NCBI GenBank assembly: GCA_023014365.1
Contig: JAEBUN010000030.1
Location: forward strand, 248,001 to 312,000
DNA: 64,000 nucleotides
Direction: 5' to 3'
Source of the DNA: Lepiota brunneoincarnata
Taxonomy: Eukaryota > Basidiomycota > Agaricomycetes > Agaricales > Agaricaceae
Shown: positions 59,301 through 64,000 of the stretch, in pieces
Layout of the letters: each line of letters begins with the position of its first letter
Numbering within the stretch: position 1 is the stretch's first letter
The notes under the pieces: model-generated
Databases searched by the model: none
Told to the model about the DNA's origin: nothing
What the model saw: only the letters and a program-made list of their open reading frames with translations
Made by a program: the position numbers and the translations under genes

Positions 59301-59968
59301 GTGAGGCCAACGATGTCCAGAAGCTGGGAGAAGTGTATTTGCGACGGGCTAAGCTAGACGAAGCCGAGTTGGCGTTCAAGAAAGCGATGGAGCTTCACCA
59401 GCAATCGCATGACGTGCTTGGTGAGGCCAACGATGTCCAGAACCTGGGAGAAGTGTATTTGCGACGGGCTAAGCTAGACGAAGCCGAGTTGGCGTTCAAG
59501 AAAGCGATGGAGCTTCACCAGCAATCGCATGACGTGCTTGGTGAGGCCAACGATGTCCAGAACCTGGGAGAAGTGTATTTGCGACGGGCTAAGCTAGACG
59601 AAGCCGAGTTGGCGTTCAAGAAAGCGATGGAGCTTCACCAGCAATCGCATGACGTGCTTGGTGAGGCCTACGATGTCCAGAAGCTGGGACAAGTGTATTT
59701 GCGACGGGCTAAGCTAGACGAAGCCGAGTTGGCATTCAAGAAAGCGATGGAGCTTCACCAGCAGTCGCATTCCAAACTTGGGGAGGCTGGTGATGTCCAG
59801 CTGCTGGGACGAGTGCATTTGCAATGGGATAAATTGGACAAAGCTGAGCAATATTTCAACCAAGCTCTTCTTCTTCACTGTCAATGCCAGTCACCACGAG
59901 ATGAAACTACGGACTTAAAGCTACTTGAACATGTTCGGAAGCGCAGGGAGGTGCTATCCGCAGCATAA
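56350..59968 (+). CDS. NLR1: MLKL-like helical / NB-ARC / TPR receptor, unit 2
   Basis: Exons 56,350-56,604, 56,652-56,803, 56,858-57,005, 57,057-57,121 and 57,181-59,968 give 1,135 aa. Outside the TPR array it differs from unit 1 by about a dozen residues, and all NTPase motifs are intact (Walker A GAGGMGKTT, Walker B ILCLDNFE, sensor TMRGTQRP, GIPLAIKL). The TPR part has ten near-identical units instead of nine and a different last unit (SHSKLGEAGDVQLLG). Both copies look functional and, given their different recognition surfaces, could have different specificities. That last point is inference. Confidence 0.88.
58547..59746 (+). repeat. TPR minisatellite of NLR1, ten 120-base units, unit 2
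   Basis: Ten direct 120-base units. Variable codons include those of unit 1 plus D/N at one site (cataac), E/K (ggaaaagtg), R/Q (gcaacgg), R/W (gcgatgg) and Q/R/H (gtccgg, gtccac). Only one silent change was found in the core (gcg to gca at about 59,733, in the last unit). The order of variants does not match the unit 1 array. Confidence 0.95.
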
Positions 59969-60217
59969 GGCATTTTCATCATTTTATGCATTACCTCATC
60001 TTTGGTTATGTTTGGCTTCGTTGTTGGTAGTTGGGCATTTCAGGAAGGGCCTCCACTTTCATTTGTTTCATTCAAATGACATAAAACCTTTACTCGACGA
60101 AAATCAATACACATACAATATAATATCAGCAAATAAATAATGTGCTAATGAACTAGAGGGAAGTGAACAGGAAATGAGAGAGATAGAGGAGAGTAGTGGG
60201 GGGATTAACCAATGACA
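59969..60217. other. NLR1 3' flank, unit 2
   Basis: Counterpart of 32,997-33,253, with a 9-base difference near 60,010. No gene. Confidence 0.3.
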
Positions 60218-60712
60218 ATGGGTGCTGTCCTGTCTCCACTTCTCGACGCAGCCGACTCTACTACTAGAGATGAACATCATATCCCTTCCGAATCAGATGT
60301 CTTCGCTACTCGTGACATTTTGAATTCACGCCTTCCACTCGAATCGGTGGATACCGTTCTAGATCTGGACCTCCATCCTCTTGCGCCGACATTCAGGCCA
60401 ATAGGTCATGGCTCATCCAACGCAATCGGCGGGCCAGCTCCCGGGTTCGAACGCATGTAGTTGGCTGGTCAGACAGGGATTTTGTCCATCATGAGTGCCA
60501 TCTGGAGTACGGCTCCGATAGTTCGGTGTCATCAGCTTCGGATAGTGACTCTGACACACCCGCATAAAGTACTTCAGCCCCAGCTTGGGCCACCCTTCCT
60601 GACCTATATGGTTGCGGGAATGGGGCTGGTTTTGTTCGATCTCTTCAAGTCGGTGATTGTATTGCTGTCGTAGCTAGGGCGAAGGCACGAACGAAGTATT
60701 CCCATCCAAGTA
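60218..60712 (+). pseudogene. Truncated G1 copy, unit 2
   Basis: Same internal deletion and stops as 33,254 onward, but cut off at 60,712, where sequence equal to 36,979 follows directly. The shared internal deletion shows that this pseudogene predates the tandem duplication. Confidence 0.75.
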
Positions 60713-61163
60713 GTTGCCAAAACACACGCTCGCAAATGGCAATCCTAGAATACAGCTCCCGTGCTCGAGGAAATAGGCTCGCCGATGGATAATCGGTATT
60801 GCACCCACATTTCTACAGGATAAAATTCGAAATAAAGTCAACGATGGCACACCACAGTAAAACAGGCAGAATGGCAGGGAGTGCCGTATGGTCTCATAAC
60901 ATACGAAGGACAAGAAAACAAAACAAAACGGAAAACGAAGTCGAAGAGATTTGAATTTAAACTACCTAGTAGGCTAGGTAAGATGTGCTATGTGTGTCCG
61001 AGACGAAATTCCATAGGGGTAAAATGTTCGAAAAATAAATAGGGTGACCACGAGCAGAGAGTCGCTGTGACCGGAATAGCAAGAGCCCAAGTACGGTCTA
61101 TAAAACAAACAATGACGATTCCGTGAGCCATCACTTACCACCTCATGGAAATGAGACGATTAC
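60713..61163. other. Flank downstream of NLR2, unit 2
   Basis: Nearly identical to 36,979-37,428. No gene seen. Confidence 0.3.
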
Positions 61164-64000
61164 CTATACATTAGGAGACGATTCCTTGAGTCTCCGGATT
61201 TCCGCAAGAACACACAAATCCATATTTTCAAGCTCTGAATCCTGGCATCGCCGGTGAAGCAGGAGCGCTTGATCCAAGCATTGTTCAGCTTGATGTAGCT
61301 GATGTTTTTGCAGATATACCACTCCAAGCATACGGAAATTATCGGCCTCACCGAGTACGTCATGAGCCTGGCTGTGAAGCTTGATAGCCGAGTTGTAAGA
61401 CGACTCTGCTTCATCTAGCTTGTCCCACCGCAGATACACTTCCCCCAGAAGCGCGGCATCAATGCCCTCACCCCGCACATCCTGTGCCCGACGATGAAGC
61501 ATAAAAGCCGTCTTGAAATATGACTCCGCTTTCTCTAGTATATCCCTTCCCAAATAAACGCTTCCCAACTTCCGGACACCATTGGCCCCACCGAGCGCAT
61601 CATTGGCCTGGCGGTGCAACTCTCTAGCGAGTTCGAAGGACGACTCTGCCTCAACTAGCTTTCCTCGCAACATATGCACAGTTCCCAGCATCTGCGTATC
61701 ACCCGCCTCCCCAAGTACGGAATGCGACTGGCGATGAAGCTCGGCGGCCGCCTCGAAAGATGACTCTGCTTCGTCCAGCTTGCCCTGTCCCAAATACACA
61801 TTCCCCAGATACGCGATATCGTTGGCCTCGCCGAGCTTATCGTGCGCCTGGCAATGAAGCTCGATAGCCTTTTTGAAAGTCACCTCCGCTTCACTTAGTT
61901 TGTAGCGCTGCAAATAGGCCTGTCCCAATATGTGGAGATCATTGGCCTCATCGAGCACGGCGTGTACCTGATGATGGAGCCTGACAGCCTCCTTGAAAGT
62001 AGACTCTGCTTCATCTAGCTTGTTCCGTCGTAAAAAGACTTGTCCCAGCATTTGGACGTCGCTAGCCTCACCGAGTACATTATGCACCTGACGGTGGAGT
62101 GCGATAGCTGCGTTGAAGGACGCCTCTGCTTCGTCAAGCTTGTAGCGTCGCAAATACACTTCTCCCAGCATATGGACACCATTGGCCTCACCGACCACAT
62201 CATGCAACTGACGGTGAAGTTCAATGGCCGTGCTGAAAGACAACCTCGCTTCGTCTAGCTTGTAGCGTCGCAAGTACACTTCTCCCAGCATATGGACGTC
62301 GCTGGCCTCGCCGAGCACAGAATGGGCCCGACGGTGAAGCTGGATGGCCTTGTTGAAAGATAACTCCGCATCGGCTAGTTTGGAACATCGCATGTAAACT
62401 CGCCCCAGCATTTGGACAGCATTGGCTTCACCGGGCACACTATGCGCGCGGCAATGAAGCCCGATGGCCTTGTTGAAAGACGACTCGGCTTCACTTAACT
62501 TGTCCCGTCGCAAATATACTTCTCCAAGCCAGTGGATATCGTGTGCCCCACAAAGCACACCATGTGACTCGCGATGGAGTTCTATAGCCTTGTTGGAGGA
62601 CGACTCCGCTTCATCTAGCTTGTTCCGCCTGAAATAGACTTGTCCCAGCAGCTGGATAGCGTTAGCTTCGCTGAGGACGGAATGCGTCTCGCGATGGAGT
62701 TCGATAGCCATCCTGAAAGCCGACTCTGCTTCATCTAGCTTGTTCCGTTGCAAGTAAACATCTCCCAGCATCTGGACATCGGTAGCCTCGCCGAGCACAT
62801 CATGTACTTGGCGGTGAAGTTCGATGGCTGTGTTAAACGACCCTTCTGCGTCGTCTAGCTCGTGGCGTCGCAAATATACCTGACCCAACATGTTCATATC
62901 ATTGGCCTCACTGAGCAGATCGTTGACCCGCCCATGAAGCCTGATAGCCTGCTTGAAAGTCGACTCTGCCTCGTCGAGCTTGTCCCTTCGCAAATAGACC
63001 TGTCCCAACATACGGACATCGTTAGCTTCACCGAGCACATAATCCACCTGCCGATGAAGCCCGATAGCCCTCTTGAAAGACGACTCGGCTTCCTCCAGCT
63101 TGTACCCCCGCATATACACAAATGACAACATGGAAAGGCACTGGGCGTGCAAACTGACTGATCCAGTGGTGTTACAAGTTGCCAAATCCATGATCTCCTC
63201 AGTGGGATTGCTGGTGTAGACGCACCAGTCAGTGTAGCGGATAGATGCGGTGACGATTTTTTCGTCGGCTCTATTTTCGTTTAGTGCCTTGGAGAAAACT
63301 GTGTGGATATTGGGAAGTTCCGAGGGGACGATGGTGTGACCTGCAGCACTCGTAACATCTGGGAGGTCGTTCATCATCTTGATGTAAAAGTCGACCAAAC
63401 AACTTTCGAGGGTGTTTGCCTCCCCCAGCTTCGTACGGCAAAACTCCCGGACTGGCTCAAGCATCCGAAGTCTGGGGTTCATCCGGCCAGCTTCATCAAT
63501 ATAAACAAGCGAAGCCCTTCGCAATATCAGCAATATCTCTCGAAGGCGGACATTGCTGGGCAAACAGCTTTGCAAATCGTTGATGGCCTCCTCTCCATAC
63601 GGGAACCCGTCCGGAAGGCTCGATAACATAACGAGTACAAGTATTGCATTAGGATCTTCCCGCATGCGGCGGCTATATACCGAAAGGTGAATGGAGGCAT
63701 CGAGCCTGGATAAGCGATGGTCGTTGCCTATACCTATAGCACTCGTCCGGACGCGTTCCCACGAAGCCAACAGGGATTAGGAAGTCTCTAATCCCTGTCG
63801 CAATTGAGCACCGATGAGCCTAATAGCTAGAGGTATTCCATCAACGGCATCCAATAGGTTTACGATAAACTCGTCCACTGGCCCACAGGTCGTTTCGAAT
63901 TTCAACTTGGAATCGGTTCGGCTTAGTTTCTCCAGAGGCTGGAGTAATGGCCGCAGCCATGAAACTCTGGATGGTCGTTCGGTACCTCGCATGGTGACAA
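61164..64000 (-). pseudogene. NLR2: NB-ARC / TPR receptor, unit 2, cut by the window edge
   Basis: Minus strand. An 868-codon frame (63,770 down to 61,164) holds the part after the NTPase and all sixteen diverged TPR units. It is intact here, because the one-base loss of unit 1 near 39,757 is absent. An in-frame TAA at 63,777-63,779, shared with unit 1, separates it from the NTPase part (VTMRGTERP, VDGIPLAIRL), which continues in the same frame to the window edge. Without readthrough the gene would make only an N-terminal piece. Walker A lies beyond the window, so the state of the 5' end is unknown. Confidence 0.8.
63770..63798. repeat. Perfect hairpin containing the NLR2 stop, unit 2
   Basis: Same 11-bp stem and 7-base loop as at 40,034-40,062. 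Confidence 0.8.

Larger units (their letters stand above)
42029..64000. repeat. Tandem segmental duplication, unit 2 (runs off the window)
   Basis: Same order and orientation as unit 1 from 16,049. Starts at ggtgtgaatatag inside what is the last intron of the four-TM gene. Private events are a solo LTR at 45,233-45,926, about 190 extra bases near 45,950-46,140, one more TPR unit in NLR1 and loss of the counterpart of 33,749-36,978. The window ends about 200 bases before the point where unit 1 stops matching. Confidence 0.9.

Noticed and set aside
16049..64000. The near-identical units as an assembly artefact
   Set aside because: Unit-specific insertions, deletions and substitutions at many places, and one transposon insertion with an empty site in the other unit, argue for two real copies.

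Overview
The window looks like the genome of a basidiomycete fungus, most likely an agaricomycete. The support is: short introns (about 40-70 bases) with GT..AG ends, NLR receptors of NB-ARC plus TPR type with an MLKL-like helical N-terminus, a relic of a heme-thiolate peroxygenase, an intron-rich amino-acid permease, and a short protein with an F-box-like N-terminus of a style I associate with Rhizoctonia/Ceratobasidium. The genus is an inference. No tRNA, rRNA or CRISPR array was found.

The dominant feature is a tandem segmental duplication. Unit 1 runs from about 16,049 to 40,465 and unit 2 from about 42,029 past the right edge of the window, in the same orientation. Each unit holds, left to right: a truncated four-TM membrane protein (minus), an unrecognised flank, a peroxygenase relic (minus), an unrecognised minus-strand relic, a block of dispersed repeat, an intact 322-codon gene here called G1 (plus), a broken proline-rich gene (plus), an intact NLR called NLR1 (plus), a truncated copy of G1 (plus), and a broken second NLR called NLR2 (minus, convergent with NLR1). 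Unit 1 ends abruptly inside NLR2, where it abuts the 3' half of an amino-acid permease gene (40,472-41,961). Unit 2 then starts inside the last intron of the four-TM gene. Unit 2 privately carries a solo LTR (45,233-45,926) and lacks about 3.2 kb that unit 1 has (33,749-36,978).

The left part (1-16,000) is made of older, more diverged and partly inverted copies of the same flanking material. Positions 1-860 are an inverted copy of 16,560-17,440, 3,600-9,500 is an older direct copy of 17,390-24,400, and 11,650-14,420 is a further copy of the 22,200-24,400 block. These copies are riddled with stops and frameshifts.

The most interesting biology is NLR1. Its two copies (1,095 and 1,135 aa) have flanks that are almost identical, but their C-terminal arrays of 9 and 10 nearly identical 120-base (40-residue) TPR units differ completely in repeat order. 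Nearly every difference between repeats changes an amino acid, and the changed residues fall largely on the TPR positions known to line the ligand-binding face. This is the signature of a fast-evolving recognition receptor, as in fungal non-self recognition loci. NLR2 has old, diverged TPR units and is broken. One break is a stop codon that sits in, and completes, a perfect 11-bp hairpin.
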